Shown here one piece after another: positions 27,333 to 37,092 of a stretch of DNA of 64,000 nt; positions within the stretch are counted from its first letter, which is position 1; each line of letters begins with the position of its first letter. A model generated the notes under the pieces. That model saw only the letters and a program-made list of their open reading frames with translations, did no database searches and was not told the origin of the DNA. The translations under genes were made by a program, and so were the position numbers. The stretch is taken from contig NZ_CP049715.1 of assembly GCF_011082725.1 (NCBI RefSeq), positions 1,922,001 to 1,986,000 of the forward strand, given 5' to 3'. The DNA comes from Apibacter sp. B3706. Its GTDB lineage: Bacteria > Bacteroidota > Bacteroidia > Flavobacteriales > Weeksellaceae.

Positions 27333-28478
27333 TTATTTTGAATTTTTTATCTTTTTTATTCTTCTTATTTCCGAGGCAAAATAACTACTTTTTTCTGGAT
27401 ATTTCAAACTTAATATCTTAAAAGCTGTTAATGCTGTATCATATTTACCTTGCTCTACATATAATTGAGCTAAGGTAATAGTCATTAAATTTGCAATGTC
27501 CTGAATTTCTTCTTTTTTAAATTCTACGTCTTTACTATATTTCGTGTCTTTTGCAACCGGTTTTATCTTGGGATTATTTTCAATAAAATTTGAAATAATG
27601 CTATTTTGTTTTTCTTGTTGTGGTATTACTTTTTCAGATTTTAAAGCTTTTTTTTGCTTGGAAAGTGAGATCCATTGATTAAAAGTTAATTTGTCCGATT
27701 CCAAAGTAATTTCCTCTTGTTTGTTTTCAATACTTGGTTCGCTTAACTGAATTTCATTGATTTCATTACCAACCAAATCTTCCTTTACTTCTTCTTCAAT
27801 TTCCGAATGTTCAATTTCAGTACTTTCTTCTTTATTCTCGAAATTTTCTTCATTTTCTTTTTCTAAGCTTGAAGTAAATAAATGTGATATTCCTAACTTT
27901 TCTATATTGGTATAGGATACATCATTGTTTAAAAAGATTTTCTTATTATCCTTATCATCTCCATTAGTTAAAAGTAATTGAATTTTAGAATGATCTTCTA
28001 TACGTTCAATTTCTATATTGTTGTTATTTACTAAGTCTTCGGATATTTTTTGTTCTTTTATAATTTCAGAATTTGAATCTATTGCTTTCAAATGGGTTAA
28101 ACTGCTATCCTCTTCCATAAATTCATTACTAACAATATTTTCAAAAACTATAGTTTCTTCAAATTTATTATTATCTGCTTGTAAAATTTCATCTTCTTTT
28201 TTATCGATCAATTCCTCTGCTGTAATTGGTTCTACTAACTTCTTGTTAGTATCAATGGATTTTTTTATTAATTCTCGATAATTCGTATAAATTGAAACCT
28301 TTTTAATATCTTCATTAGTTAACGGTTCTGATACATATCTATTTTTCCAATTTAAATAAATTAAATGAAGCGATTGAGAAAATGGATAGTGAGTTATTAA
28401 ATCTTCCACATAATTCTTATCGGAAAATTTAAGTTTTTCAGGGTTTTCTATTAACTGTATAATTCTACTATTATCCAT
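27333..28478 (-). CDS. TPR-containing hypothetical protein between lptE and secG
   Basis: The first 70 residues (NYVEDLITHYPFSQSLHLIYLNWKNR) are conserved in flavobacterial neighbours of lptE. The centre (about 75-290) is Glu/Asn/Lys-rich and probably disordered. The end (about 335-380) holds a tetratricopeptide-like pair of helices, LAQLYVEQGKYDTALTAFKI, then LKYPEKSSYFASEIRRI. No signal peptide is visible, so it is probably cytoplasmic. I do not recognise a specific function; the position suggests a link to envelope export or LPS assembly, as inference only. Confidence 0.7.
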   Translation of the reverse strand: MDNSRIIQLIENPEKLKFSDKNYVEDLITHYPFSQSLHLIYLNWKNRYVSEPLTNEDIKKVSIYTNYRELIKKSIDTNKKLVEPITAEELIDKKEDEILQADNNKFEETIVFENIVSNEFMEEDSSLTHLKAIDSNSEIIKEQKISEDLVNNNNIEIERIEDHSKIQLLLTNGDDKDNKKIFLNNDVSYTNIEKLGISHLFTSSLEKENEENFENKEESTEIEHSEIEEEVKEDLVGNEINEIQLSEPSIENKQEEITLESDKLTFNQWISLSKQKKALKSEKVIPQQEKQNSIISNFIENNPKIKPVAKDTKYSKDVEFKKEEIQDIANLMTITLAQLYVEQGKYDTALTAFKILSLKYPEKSSYFASEIRRIKKIKNSK

Positions 28479-28481
28479 AAT

Positions 28482-28991
28482 TTACCAATCGGCTACTATC
28501 GCTAAAAATATTTGATCAATAATTCTTTGATTGATTTTCTGGGCAAGATCATCTTGAACGTTAATCAATAATTCTTTGCTAGAATAATCTTCATAATCGG
28601 AAAAAGTTTTTTCGAAACTCTTTTCCGGCTGCTTTTTATTTTCGTATCTAACAGAAACGCTTATCGTCAATCTGTTTTGCGTTGCTTCGTCGGAATTACT
28701 TTGTATATTTACCGGACTGGTTGAAAAATTTGTTATTTCACCTTCTAAAATGATATCCGGATCTATATTAGTCTCTACAAGCTTCGTTCTTTGATTAAAT
28801 CTACTTTGTAAGGCGGTAGTAAAATCTACACTTAAATTCGGGCTTTGATAAGCTGAATAATTAGGAAATGATTTTATTTCTATAGTTTTTATATCGGGAT
28901 CCAAAGAAGCCCCTGTGAATGAATAACATCCGGACAAAGATATAAAAAAAATTCCTATTAAGAGTAATATGATTTTATTCTTCAATATCAT
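28482..28991 (-). CDS. lptE: LPS assembly lipoprotein LptE
   Basis: The signal peptide ends at a lipobox with C22 (SLSGCYSF). The C-YSFTGASL start and the alternating strand/helix pattern (IKTIEIKSFPNYSAY, LTISVSVRYENK, INQRIIDQIFLAIVADW) match the Bacteroidota LptE family. LptE plugs the LptD barrel that places LPS in the outer membrane. The 5' end overlaps the sigma-54 activator gene by 17 bases, so translation is likely coupled. Confidence 0.88.
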   Translation of the reverse strand: MILKNKIILLLIGIFFISLSGCYSFTGASLDPDIKTIEIKSFPNYSAYQSPNLSVDFTTALQSRFNQRTKLVETNIDPDIILEGEITNFSTSPVNIQSNSDEATQNRLTISVSVRYENKKQPEKSFEKTFSDYEDYSSKELLINVQDDLAQKINQRIIDQIFLAIVADW

Positions 28992-30252
28992 ATTGTTTTA
29001 TTTTTCTATATAATGTTCTTTCCGAAATTCCCAACTCTTTTGCTGCTAATTTACGTTTTCCATTATACTTTTCTAAAGCTTTTTTAATAAGTTCCTCTTC
29101 CTTTCTTTGTAAAGATAAAGATTCCGAATTGTTGGACACATCTTCATATTCGTAGTCATCCAAAATTTCGTGATAATCATTAACTGATGAAGGAACAGTC
29201 GGTATGACGGGTTTTTCATCATAGTAAACAAGAGAATCTCCCGATTTAGGAATATCATAATCTTTATATACTCGTTGGAAAAGATCCTGATCATTTGAGT
29301 TTAGCATCAAATCGCCTTTATTTTTAATGAGTTCTAAAGTCAACGCTTTCAAATCGTTGAGATCTTTTTTCATATCAAATAAAAACTTATATAATATTTC
29401 CCTTTCACTGGAAAAATCGGAATGATTTTCATTTTGCTTTGAAAAGTTTACTAAAGACGTGGTTTGTGGAATATCTTTTAAATATTCTTTTACCTTATCT
29501 ATAGACAAATTTCTGTTGGTTTCCACCACCGTAATTTGTTCGGTAAAATTTCTTAATTGACGGATATTTCCCGGCCAATAATAATTTTGAATATAGGACA
29601 TGGCTTCTTCCGATAAACTCACTGAAGGCATTCTATATTTTTCTGAAAAGTCAACTGCAAATTTTCTGAAGAGTAAAGGAATATCATCCTTCCTTTCCCT
29701 TAAAGCAGGTATATCAATTTGTACTGTATTTAACCTGTAATATAAATCTTCTCTGAATCTGCCTTTTTTAATTGCTTCTAATAAATTAACATTAGTCGCA
29801 GCTACAATTCTTATATTTGTTTTTTGAATAGTAGATGATCCGACTTTCATAAATTCACCACTTTCCAACACTCTTAATAAACGAACTTGCGTTTGCAAAG
29901 GCAATTCTCCTACTTCATCTAAAAAAATGGTTCCTCCATCTGCTACTTCAAAATATCCTTTACGAACTTTATCTGCTCCCGTAAAAGCTCCTTTTTCGTG
30001 ACCAAAAAGTTCTGAATCTATGGTCCCTTCAGGAATTGCTCCACAATTAACAGCAATATATTGTTTATGTTTTCTTGGTGAAAGATTATGAATTATTTTA
30101 GGAATAAACTCTTTTCCTACCCCACTTTCTCCAATTACCAAAACAGAAATATCTGTAGGTGCTACTTGCGTAGCTTTTTCTAAAGCCCTGTTAAGTGCAA
30201 GGTTATTTCCAATTATTCCGAATCTTTGTTTTATTGCCTGTAATGAATCCAT
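28975..30252 (-). CDS. Sigma-54 interaction-domain transcriptional activator without receiver domain
   Basis: An AAA+ domain occupies residues 12-245: Walker A GESGVGKE at 41-48, the sigma-54 contact loop GAFTGA at 88-93, Walker B GGTIFLDEVGEL near 106-117, and the arginine finger region FREDLYYRLNTV. After a variable linker with Asp/Tyr-rich stretches, a Fis-type helix-turn-helix ends the protein (KRKLAAKELGISERTLYRKI). There is no response-regulator or sensory domain in front; only about 12 residues precede the AAA+ part. Target genes are unknown. It lies between miaB (10 bases upstream) and lptE (overlap). Confidence 0.93.
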   Translation of the reverse strand: MDSLQAIKQRFGIIGNNLALNRALEKATQVAPTDISVLVIGESGVGKEFIPKIIHNLSPRKHKQYIAVNCGAIPEGTIDSELFGHEKGAFTGADKVRKGYFEVADGGTIFLDEVGELPLQTQVRLLRVLESGEFMKVGSSTIQKTNIRIVAATNVNLLEAIKKGRFREDLYYRLNTVQIDIPALRERKDDIPLLFRKFAVDFSEKYRMPSVSLSEEAMSYIQNYYWPGNIRQLRNFTEQITVVETNRNLSIDKVKEYLKDIPQTTSLVNFSKQNENHSDFSSEREILYKFLFDMKKDLNDLKALTLELIKNKGDLMLNSNDQDLFQRVYKDYDIPKSGDSLVYYDEKPVIPTVPSSVNDYHEILDDYEYEDVSNNSESLSLQRKEEELIKKALEKYNGKRKLAAKELGISERTLYRKIKQYDIEE

Positions 30253-30262
30253 AATATTTATG

Positions 30263-31693
30263 TTACGCGATCTCTCCTATCAAGGTAGCTGAAGTGCAAT
30301 CATTTACCAATACATTAACAAAATCTCCAACTTTTGTTTGATCTGTTTTAGTAAAAACCACCACTGCATTTTGAGAAATCCTTCCGTACCATTGATCTTT
30401 ACTTTTTTTACTGGTTCCCTCTATCAAAACTTCGTGTACTTTGTTAGTATACGTTTTCATTCTTTCTAATGAAAGTTCTTGTTGAAGATTTATAATTTCT
30501 TTAAGTCTTCTTGACTTTATTTCCGCAGGCACATCGTCTTTCATTTTTTTATGAGCTAACGTACCGGGACGTTCTGAATAAGCAAACATGTATCCGAAAT
30601 CGTATTTTGCATATTTCATTAGAGATAAGGTTTCTAGATGCTCTTCTTCCGTTTCCCCACAAAAACCTGCTATGATATCATGTGAAATCGCGCAGTCAGG
30701 TACGATTTCCCTTATTTTATCCACCAAATTAATATATTCTTCACGTGTATGTTGACGATTCATTCGCTGCAAAACTGTAGTGCTCCCACTTTGAACAGGT
30801 AAATGGATGTATTTGCAAATGTTATCATGTTTAGCCATTACGTGCAATACTTCTTCATGCATGTCTTGCGGATTAGACGTTGAAAATCGTATTCTAATTT
30901 CAGGACAAGCTTCAGCTACCATGTTCAATAATTGTGCAAAATTTATCGCTGTTGCCCTTTGCAATTCACTAGCTTTTAAGAAATCTTTTTTAGGACCTCC
31001 TCCATACCATAAGTAACTATCTATATTTTGTCCTAAAAGTGTAATTTCTTTATATCCGTTTTCTCTCAACTCTTTACATTCTTTAAGAATTGAATGTGGA
31101 TCTCTACTGCGTTCTCTTCCTCTTGTAAAAGGAACCACACAGAATGTACACATATTATCACATCCTCGGGTTATGGACACAAAAGCTGTAACTCCATTTC
31201 CGCCTAAGCGTATCGGACTTATATCTGCATAGGTCTCTTCTTTTGATAAAAGTACATTAATGGCATTTCTTCCATCATCCGTATTTTTCAATAAGTTCGG
31301 AAGATCTCTGTATGCATCGGGACCTACCACTAGATCAACCAAATGCTCTTCTTCCAAAAACTTTGTTTTTAATCTTTCTGCCATGCAGCCGAGAACGCCT
31401 ATAACCAGATCCGGCTTTTTTCTTTTTATTGCATTAAATTGAGAAAGTCTTTTTCTAACCGTTTGCTCCGCTTTTTCACGAATAGAGCAAGTGTTGAGAA
31501 GAACTAAATCTGCTTCTTCCAGTTGAGAGGTGGTATTATATCCTTCGTTACTAAGTATTGAAGCAACTATTTCACTATCGGAAAAATTCATTTGACAACC
31601 ATAGCTTTCTAAAAACATTTTTTTGTTGTTTTTAATAGAACTTTCTTGTATTAAGATTTCTCCTTGTCTTCCTTCTATAATTTCTTTTTCCAT
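30263..31693 (-). CDS. miaB: tRNA-2-methylthio-N6-dimethylallyladenosine synthase MiaB
   Basis: MiaB adds a methylthio group to i6A37 of tRNA using two iron-sulfur clusters. The N-terminal UPF0004 domain has C33, C69 and C103 for the auxiliary cluster; the radical-SAM motif is C178-x3-C182-x2-C185 ([10 protein letters not shown]). A TRAM domain ends the protein ([18 protein letters not shown]). The 476-residue length is normal. It is the first gene of the run leading to lptE and secG. Confidence 0.96.
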   Translation of the reverse strand: MEKEIIEGRQGEILIQESSIKNNKKMFLESYGCQMNFSDSEIVASILSNEGYNTTSQLEEADLVLLNTCSIREKAEQTVRKRLSQFNAIKRKKPDLVIGVLGCMAERLKTKFLEEEHLVDLVVGPDAYRDLPNLLKNTDDGRNAINVLLSKEETYADISPIRLGGNGVTAFVSITRGCDNMCTFCVVPFTRGRERSRDPHSILKECKELRENGYKEITLLGQNIDSYLWYGGGPKKDFLKASELQRATAINFAQLLNMVAEACPEIRIRFSTSNPQDMHEEVLHVMAKHDNICKYIHLPVQSGSTTVLQRMNRQHTREEYINLVDKIREIVPDCAISHDIIAGFCGETEEEHLETLSLMKYAKYDFGYMFAYSERPGTLAHKKMKDDVPAEIKSRRLKEIINLQQELSLERMKTYTNKVHEVLIEGTSKKSKDQWYGRISQNAVVVFTKTDQTKVGDFVNVLVNDCTSATLIGEIA

Positions 31694-31840
31694 ATTTAAA
31701 CATTCCCTACGAAAAAAAGTACCGGGATATTACTAAATCAAAATAAAAATAGTCTGCAAAGATAAAACTTTATATGCCAAGTTGACAGATTATTGTTTTA
31801 AATATTTCTTAAAATATATGTTAAGTAAATATAATTTTAT

Positions 31841-33331
31841 TTATCTGCTTGTTAAGACCATCTCAAAATACCCCGTAAAATTTTGCAAAAATAACACCCA
31901 AGCCATGATTACTACAGTTCCTACTATTGCGGCATAAAAACCTCCAAAATAAAAGTCTGATTGTTTAAGCATTCCTGTACTGTATACTATTGCATTGGGA
32001 GGTGTTGACACGGGCAGGAATAATCCGCATGAAGCACAAAGACCAATTACTAAACCGATCGGCAGTATTTGTTCCGGAGGAAGTACCACCGCAGCAATAT
32101 TTATGACGATGGTTGCTGTAGCCGTACTACTCATTATGTTAGAAAAAATCACAGTCACTATAGCAAAAATCATCATCATTAAATATTCATTAAACGATGC
32201 ATCTCCCAATAATTCGGAATAATAGGGCGCCAGCAATTCCTTTATTGCAATCCCTAGTGATAATCCACCGGCGACCAACATTAAGGTATCCCACGGAAGC
32301 TTTCTTATATCTTCAGCCGTTATAATCCCTAACATAGGAAGGAAAACAATGGGAATTCCTGAAGTGGCTGCACTTGGGATTTTCAATTTTGAACCCATCA
32401 TCCAAAAAAAAACGGTTATAAATAAAATTAGTATCACAAAAAACCTTTGTAATCTAATCTTTTTGGGAATTGGGGCTAATTCTTCTAAGAAATTTAAATT
32501 AATTTTTTCAACTTTAGAAGTATATTTTTGCTTAAGCAAAATCCAAAAAAACAATAACAAAACTATAGCTACGGGCAAACCCAAGATCATCCAATCAAAA
32601 AAAGAAACTTCAATGCCTTTGGATTTTAAAACATCTACCACAATCAAATTTGGAGGAGAAGATATTAAGCTGCCCATTCCTGCAAAAGTTGCCGAAGCCG
32701 GTATACTTATTAATATTGCTTTTGTCATGGGCGAATCTTTACCTTCTCTGTCTAAAAAAGGCATAACTGCTGCCAAAATCATGGCTGATGTTGCCGTATT
32801 GGATATAATTAATGATAAACAGGAAGTAGTTAGCATAATTCCTAACAACATATGCGAGGGCTTACTACCAAAAATAGATATGGTACCCCTAAATAAAGAA
32901 ATATCTATTCCTGTTTTTCTCATACTTTCACTAAGAAAAAAACCGCCCAAGAAAATCCATATAACACTATCAGACCATGTATTAGAAATAGTTTTCGGAT
33001 CAATTGTTGATCCTTCTATATTCCCCATGGTATAAATGAGAAAACCTGTGATCAGTATCCCTACGGCAAAGGGAGGGATTGCTTCTGTAACCCATAAAAA
33101 TATTGAAAACATCAGAATGAACAGGGTGTATTCTTGAGCTTTAGTAAATTCTTGAGGAGAAAGAAAATAAGTACCTAATAAAGCAATACCTAATGAAAAA
33201 AAGAATAAACCAACTTTAGTTTTTATATTCCAAACATCTAAAGATTTTTCTATAAGAAGATCACTATAGACTCTAATATTCGTATTAATCTTTTTAAAAT
33301 CTTTATTAATTCTATGAAAATCAAAATCCAT
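31841..33331 (-). CDS. SLC13/DASS-family anion permease
   Basis: The 496-residue membrane protein has about 11-12 helices. The DASS repeats are visible as SNTATSAMILAAVMPF (first SNT motif, about residues 175-190) and SSTATATIVINIAAVVLP (second, about 400-417). These motifs bind sodium and carboxylate in VcINDY-type transporters. Likely substrates are C4-dicarboxylates, citrate or sulfate; the sequence does not decide. It is a single gene, divergent from the next. Confidence 0.87.
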   Translation of the reverse strand: MDFDFHRINKDFKKINTNIRVYSDLLIEKSLDVWNIKTKVGLFFFSLGIALLGTYFLSPQEFTKAQEYTLFILMFSIFLWVTEAIPPFAVGILITGFLIYTMGNIEGSTIDPKTISNTWSDSVIWIFLGGFFLSESMRKTGIDISLFRGTISIFGSKPSHMLLGIMLTTSCLSLIISNTATSAMILAAVMPFLDREGKDSPMTKAILISIPASATFAGMGSLISSPPNLIVVDVLKSKGIEVSFFDWMILGLPVAIVLLLFFWILLKQKYTSKVEKINLNFLEELAPIPKKIRLQRFFVILILFITVFFWMMGSKLKIPSAATSGIPIVFLPMLGIITAEDIRKLPWDTLMLVAGGLSLGIAIKELLAPYYSELLGDASFNEYLMMMIFAIVTVIFSNIMSSTATATIVINIAAVVLPPEQILPIGLVIGLCASCGLFLPVSTPPNAIVYSTGMLKQSDFYFGGFYAAIVGTVVIMAWVLFLQNFTGYFEMVLTSR

Positions 33332-33520
33332 ATATATAGCCCTAAATTAAATTTTATCTACTCTTGAAAACTTTGCTTACCTTAATGACACATAGCAAAA
33401 CTCTTTATAAATTTACTATTTATTTCTAATAGTTTACCCTTAATTGAGAAATTAATTTTTAAATTTGTATCCTAATTCTCACATTAATAATACAGGTAAA
33501 GTTTACCTCTAACATAAATT

Positions 33521-33985
33521 ATGAATAATTTTTCTAAGCTCTGGGTTTTTCAATCTAGAAGATTTCTTACCCTTGAAGAAATTCAAGATATCACCAAAAT
33601 TCTTACTGATTTTTTGAAAACATGGGCGGCACATGGTGCTGATTTAAAATCTGAGCTTACGATTATTAAAAATAAATTCATAATTATAGCGGTTGATGAA
33701 AATCAAGCGAAAGCCACCGGATGTTCTATCGATAAATTGAATCAATGCATTAGACAAATCGATCAAAAATATCAATTAGAACTTTTAAACCGATTATGGG
33801 TAAGCTATGAAGACAATAAAGGGGAAATTACTACTGTTCCTATGAATTCTTTCAAGGAAAAAATCAAATCCGCTCAAATTTCTCCTGAAACCTATATTTA
33901 TAACCTTGCTATAAGTACTTCTAAAGAATTCGATGAAAAATTTAGACTTCCTCTTAAAGAAAGCTGGGCAAGAATATTTATGTAA
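33521..33985 (+). CDS. Conserved flavobacterial hypothetical protein (often misnamed ABC transporter ATPase)
   Basis: The 154-residue protein opens FSKLWVFQSRRFLTLEEI and continues LKTWAAHGADLKSELTI and ENQAKATGCSIDKLNQCI. This matches a small family widespread in Bacteroidota that databases often label ABC transporter ATPase. No Walker A, signature or Walker B motif is present, so that label is not supported. No signal peptide or membrane segment, so it is likely cytoplasmic. Function unknown. Confidence 0.75.
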   Translation: MNNFSKLWVFQSRRFLTLEEIQDITKILTDFLKTWAAHGADLKSELTIIKNKFIIIAVDENQAKATGCSIDKLNQCIRQIDQKYQLELLNRLWVSYEDNKGEITTVPMNSFKEKIKSAQISPETYIYNLAISTSKEFDEKFRLPLKESWARIFM

Positions 33986-34352
33986 TTTTTATTTATAAAA
34001 GGTTTTCATTTTATTAAAACGCGATATTAGTTGCTTCTCAATAAATAATTTCTCTTTTTAAAATAATTTAAGATTCCACAAACCTTATTTTTAATAAACA
34101 AACTAATTTTATCTTATAAAATTAAATACTTTCATTTATTGACTTCATTATGTTATTTATCTTGATAATTTTGTTTTATACTATAAATCAAAAACCCTGT
34201 TTTTCATTTCATCTCTTTTTTAAAAACTGTTAATAGTAAAATTATAATTTATAATTTTATAGTTAATAATCATAAATAAACATCAATATTATTGCTTATT
34301 AATTTATAATGTATATTTTTGTTTTTATAATAACATAAAAAAATAGAAATAC
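33986..34352. other. 367-base AT-rich intergenic region before the metalloprotease
   Basis: No gene. The right end carries the promoter-like pair listed at 34292-34321. I see no convincing terminator for the preceding gene. Confidence 0.6.
34292..34321 (+). promoter_or_regulatory. Probable promoter of the secreted metalloprotease gene
   Basis: TTG (34292-34294) lies 19 bases before TATTTTTG (34314-34321), matching the Bacteroidota pattern except for the first base of the -33 element. The start codon is 32 bases beyond. Confidence 0.6.
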
Positions 34353-37022
34353 ATGAAAATTTTCTTATTAATTATTAGTGTTTTTATGTTCAGTATTCCT
34401 CTTTCAGCACAAAATTATTGGAAGAGAACAAGCTTAACAGGTAAGAAGATAAAAAGTGAAAATATCAATTTACCCATTGAAGAGCTATATACCGTTGATT
34501 TTTATTCTTTGAAAAAACAATTAAATTCGGCCGCATTAAGAGGAACTAACCATACTCCTATCATAGTATACGTTCCAACATCCGAAGGAAAAATAGAAAG
34601 ATTTTCGGTTTATCATGCTCCTGTAATGGATGAAGAAATTGAAAATACATACGAATTGTATTCATACGCAGGAATCGGTATAGATGATACGAACAAATAT
34701 ATTCGATTTAGTATTTCTCCCAATCAATTCAATTCAATGATTATGGATAATACGGGTATCATTCAGCTCATTGATCCTTATACAACCGATGGAGAAGTTT
34801 ATTCAGTTCGTATTAGAAAGGAAAATATATTTAATGATTTTAATTGTAATACGGTTGATGAAATTAATTCGGAAGAATCAAGTTCCTATAAAATTATATC
34901 GAGTGATCGAAAATTTCGCACATATAGATTAGCTCTTTCAGTAACCGGTGAATATACTCAACATTTTGGTAGCGTAACCGGAGCTTTACAACAAATAAAT
35001 ATCACCTTAACCCGAGTGAATGGTATTTTGGAAAAAGATCTAGCTGTAAATCTTAAAATGATTAATAATATTTCTCTTATTTATGAAGATCCAAATACGG
35101 ACCCTTATTCCGATTCTTCTTTAATGGATATCTGGAATATTGAACTTCAAAGAACATTAACAGCTGTGGTTGGAGAAAATAACTATGATATTGGCCATCT
35201 TTTTGGCGGTAATGGTGGAGGAGGAAATGCCGGGTGCATAGGGTGTATTTGTGTCAGTCCTTTGATGGATCAAAATGGAATTCCCACTTCTTTAGGAAAA
35301 GGTAGTGGGATAACTTCTCCCTCAAATAACAATCCGTCAGGAGATCATTTTGATATTGATTACGTAGCTCATGAAATGGGACATCAGCTGGGAGCTAATC
35401 ATACTTTTTCGTGTTGGCTTGAAAATAAAGGGGTTAATATTGAACCGGGAAGCGGAAGTACAATAATGGGATATGCCGGTATTACATCTGCCAATGTACA
35501 ATTAAGTTCGGATGCTTATTTTCATTCTGCAAGTATTCAGCAAATTAATAGAAATCTACAGCGTAAAATCTGTGGAACAATCAATCAAATTCCTAATCAC
35601 CCCCCCGTAGTAAATGTAGGTCCCTCTAGTGTGACCATTCCTATAGGGACACGGTTTTACTTGGATGCAGAAGGAACAACAGATCCTGACGGGGATGAGC
35701 TGACTTTTTGTTGGGAACAAATTGATAATGCTCGTAAAAATGTTATTCGAGTCGATTCTTCACAAAGATCCGGTCCTATATTCAGATCTTTTATACCGAC
35801 ATCATCTACCAGAAGATATTTTCCCGCTTTAACTACCAATAGTTACTCTCCAAATACTTGGGAGACTGTTTCTAACGTCAAAAGAGTCCTAAATTTTACT
35901 GTAACCGTGCGTGATAATAATCTTAATAAACCTCAGACTAAGATTGTTACTAAAGAAGTTATGGTTTCTGATAGCGGGGGGCCATTTATCGCAACATTTC
36001 CTACCGCTGATTATATTGCTAAGAAAGGAAGTTCAATTAAAGTAGCATGGAATGTTGCTAATACAACAGCACAGCCATTTAATACACAATATGTGAATAT
36101 TTCATTAGTTACGGATGAGGGGCAAACTATTACTCCTCTGGCTGATCATATTCCTAATTCGGGAAATGCAACTGTGGATTTACCTGTTGATCTTGTTGCT
36201 AAAAAAGCAAAATTAATGATTGAGGCTAGTAATAATATTTATTTTGCCTTAACCGAATATTTTTCAATAGGGTATGAATCGGAAGTAATTTGTAAAAAAT
36301 ATATGCCAAACTTTTCTCCGATTCCGATTCCTGACGGAAATGGTGATCATTTAAATTCTGATTTTGCTACCATGGGAATTATTATTCCTGAAAATGAGAA
36401 TTATGATGAATTAATTAATTTACAGGTATCTGTTGATATAGATCATCCAAATATTAATGATTTATACATCGTTTTACAAGACCCCGGTCCGGATTATAAA
36501 TCAACTGTTTTATGGAATCATTCATGTGAATATTATTCAGATTTAAAAGTTACTTTTGATGATAACGGAGCTGCCGTAAACTGTTCTTCTCCTACTACAG
36601 GTACGATTAAACCTCGTAATGCAATTCATTCACTTTATAAGAAAAAATATAGCGGTGAATGGCTATTAGGAGTAGCAGATCATTATGCTAACGATGTTGG
36701 TACATTAAATTCTTTTTCTTTGAATTTATGCAGTTTGAATTATAAGCAACTCCAAACCGATGAAAATTTTTCAGAAACCTCAACATTTAAAGTTTTCCCT
36801 AATCCTTCTGAAGGAGTTTTTACTATCGATTTAGGTGTTATTCAATTTAGAGGAAATACAAGTCATGTTAAAGTTTATAATTTGGCCGGTAGCTTATTAT
36901 TTTCAAAAGTTGAAAAAAATAAGCTTTTTTCTATAGATCTTACTAATTATCCTGCGGGTATATATACCATAAATATTACGGGGAATGGTAATTCTATATC
37001 CAAAAATGTAATTAAGAAGTAA
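34353..37022 (+). CDS. Secreted reprolysin-like zinc metalloprotease with P-domain and T9SS sorting domain
   Basis: Order of parts: signal peptide (1-19), a propeptide-like region, a metzincin catalytic domain with HEMGHQLGANH (H340, E341, H344, H350) and the Met-turn region STIMGYAGI, a region with PKD-like strands (about 415-540), a proprotein-convertase-type P-domain (about 645-795, with LQVSVDIDHPNINDLYIVL), and a type A T9SS sorting domain (FKVFPNPSEGVFTIDL, then YNLAGSLLFSK and YPAGIYTINI). It should be exported by Sec and then T9SS to the surface or medium. The substrate is unknown. It has its own promoter and terminator. Confidence 0.9.
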   Translation: MKIFLLIISVFMFSIPLSAQNYWKRTSLTGKKIKSENINLPIEELYTVDFYSLKKQLNSAALRGTNHTPIIVYVPTSEGKIERFSVYHAPVMDEEIENTYELYSYAGIGIDDTNKYIRFSISPNQFNSMIMDNTGIIQLIDPYTTDGEVYSVRIRKENIFNDFNCNTVDEINSEESSSYKIISSDRKFRTYRLALSVTGEYTQHFGSVTGALQQINITLTRVNGILEKDLAVNLKMINNISLIYEDPNTDPYSDSSLMDIWNIELQRTLTAVVGENNYDIGHLFGGNGGGGNAGCIGCICVSPLMDQNGIPTSLGKGSGITSPSNNNPSGDHFDIDYVAHEMGHQLGANHTFSCWLENKGVNIEPGSGSTIMGYAGITSANVQLSSDAYFHSASIQQINRNLQRKICGTINQIPNHPPVVNVGPSSVTIPIGTRFYLDAEGTTDPDGDELTFCWEQIDNARKNVIRVDSSQRSGPIFRSFIPTSSTRRYFPALTTNSYSPNTWETVSNVKRVLNFTVTVRDNNLNKPQTKIVTKEVMVSDSGGPFIATFPTADYIAKKGSSIKVAWNVANTTAQPFNTQYVNISLVTDEGQTITPLADHIPNSGNATVDLPVDLVAKKAKLMIEASNNIYFALTEYFSIGYESEVICKKYMPNFSPIPIPDGNGDHLNSDFATMGIIIPENENYDELINLQVSVDIDHPNINDLYIVLQDPGPDYKSTVLWNHSCEYYSDLKVTFDDNGAAVNCSSPTTGTIKPRNAIHSLYKKKYSGEWLLGVADHYANDVGTLNSFSLNLCSLNYKQLQTDENFSETSTFKVFPNPSEGVFTIDLGVIQFRGNTSHVKVYNLAGSLLFSKVEKNKLFSIDLTNYPAGIYTINITGNGNSISKNVIKK

Positions 37023-37042
37023 TCCTTTAAGCTAAAATAAAT

Positions 37043-37085
37043 AAAGCACTCTTTTATATATTTATGAGAGTGCTTTAAATTTTTC
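37043..37085 (+). terminator. Terminator after the metalloprotease gene
   Basis: AAAGCACTCT and AGAGTGCTTT form a 10-base-pair stem with a 14-base AT loop, followed by AAATTTTTC. The LolA-like gene converges from the right and may share it. Confidence 0.7.
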
Positions 37086-37092
37086 TTTATTC

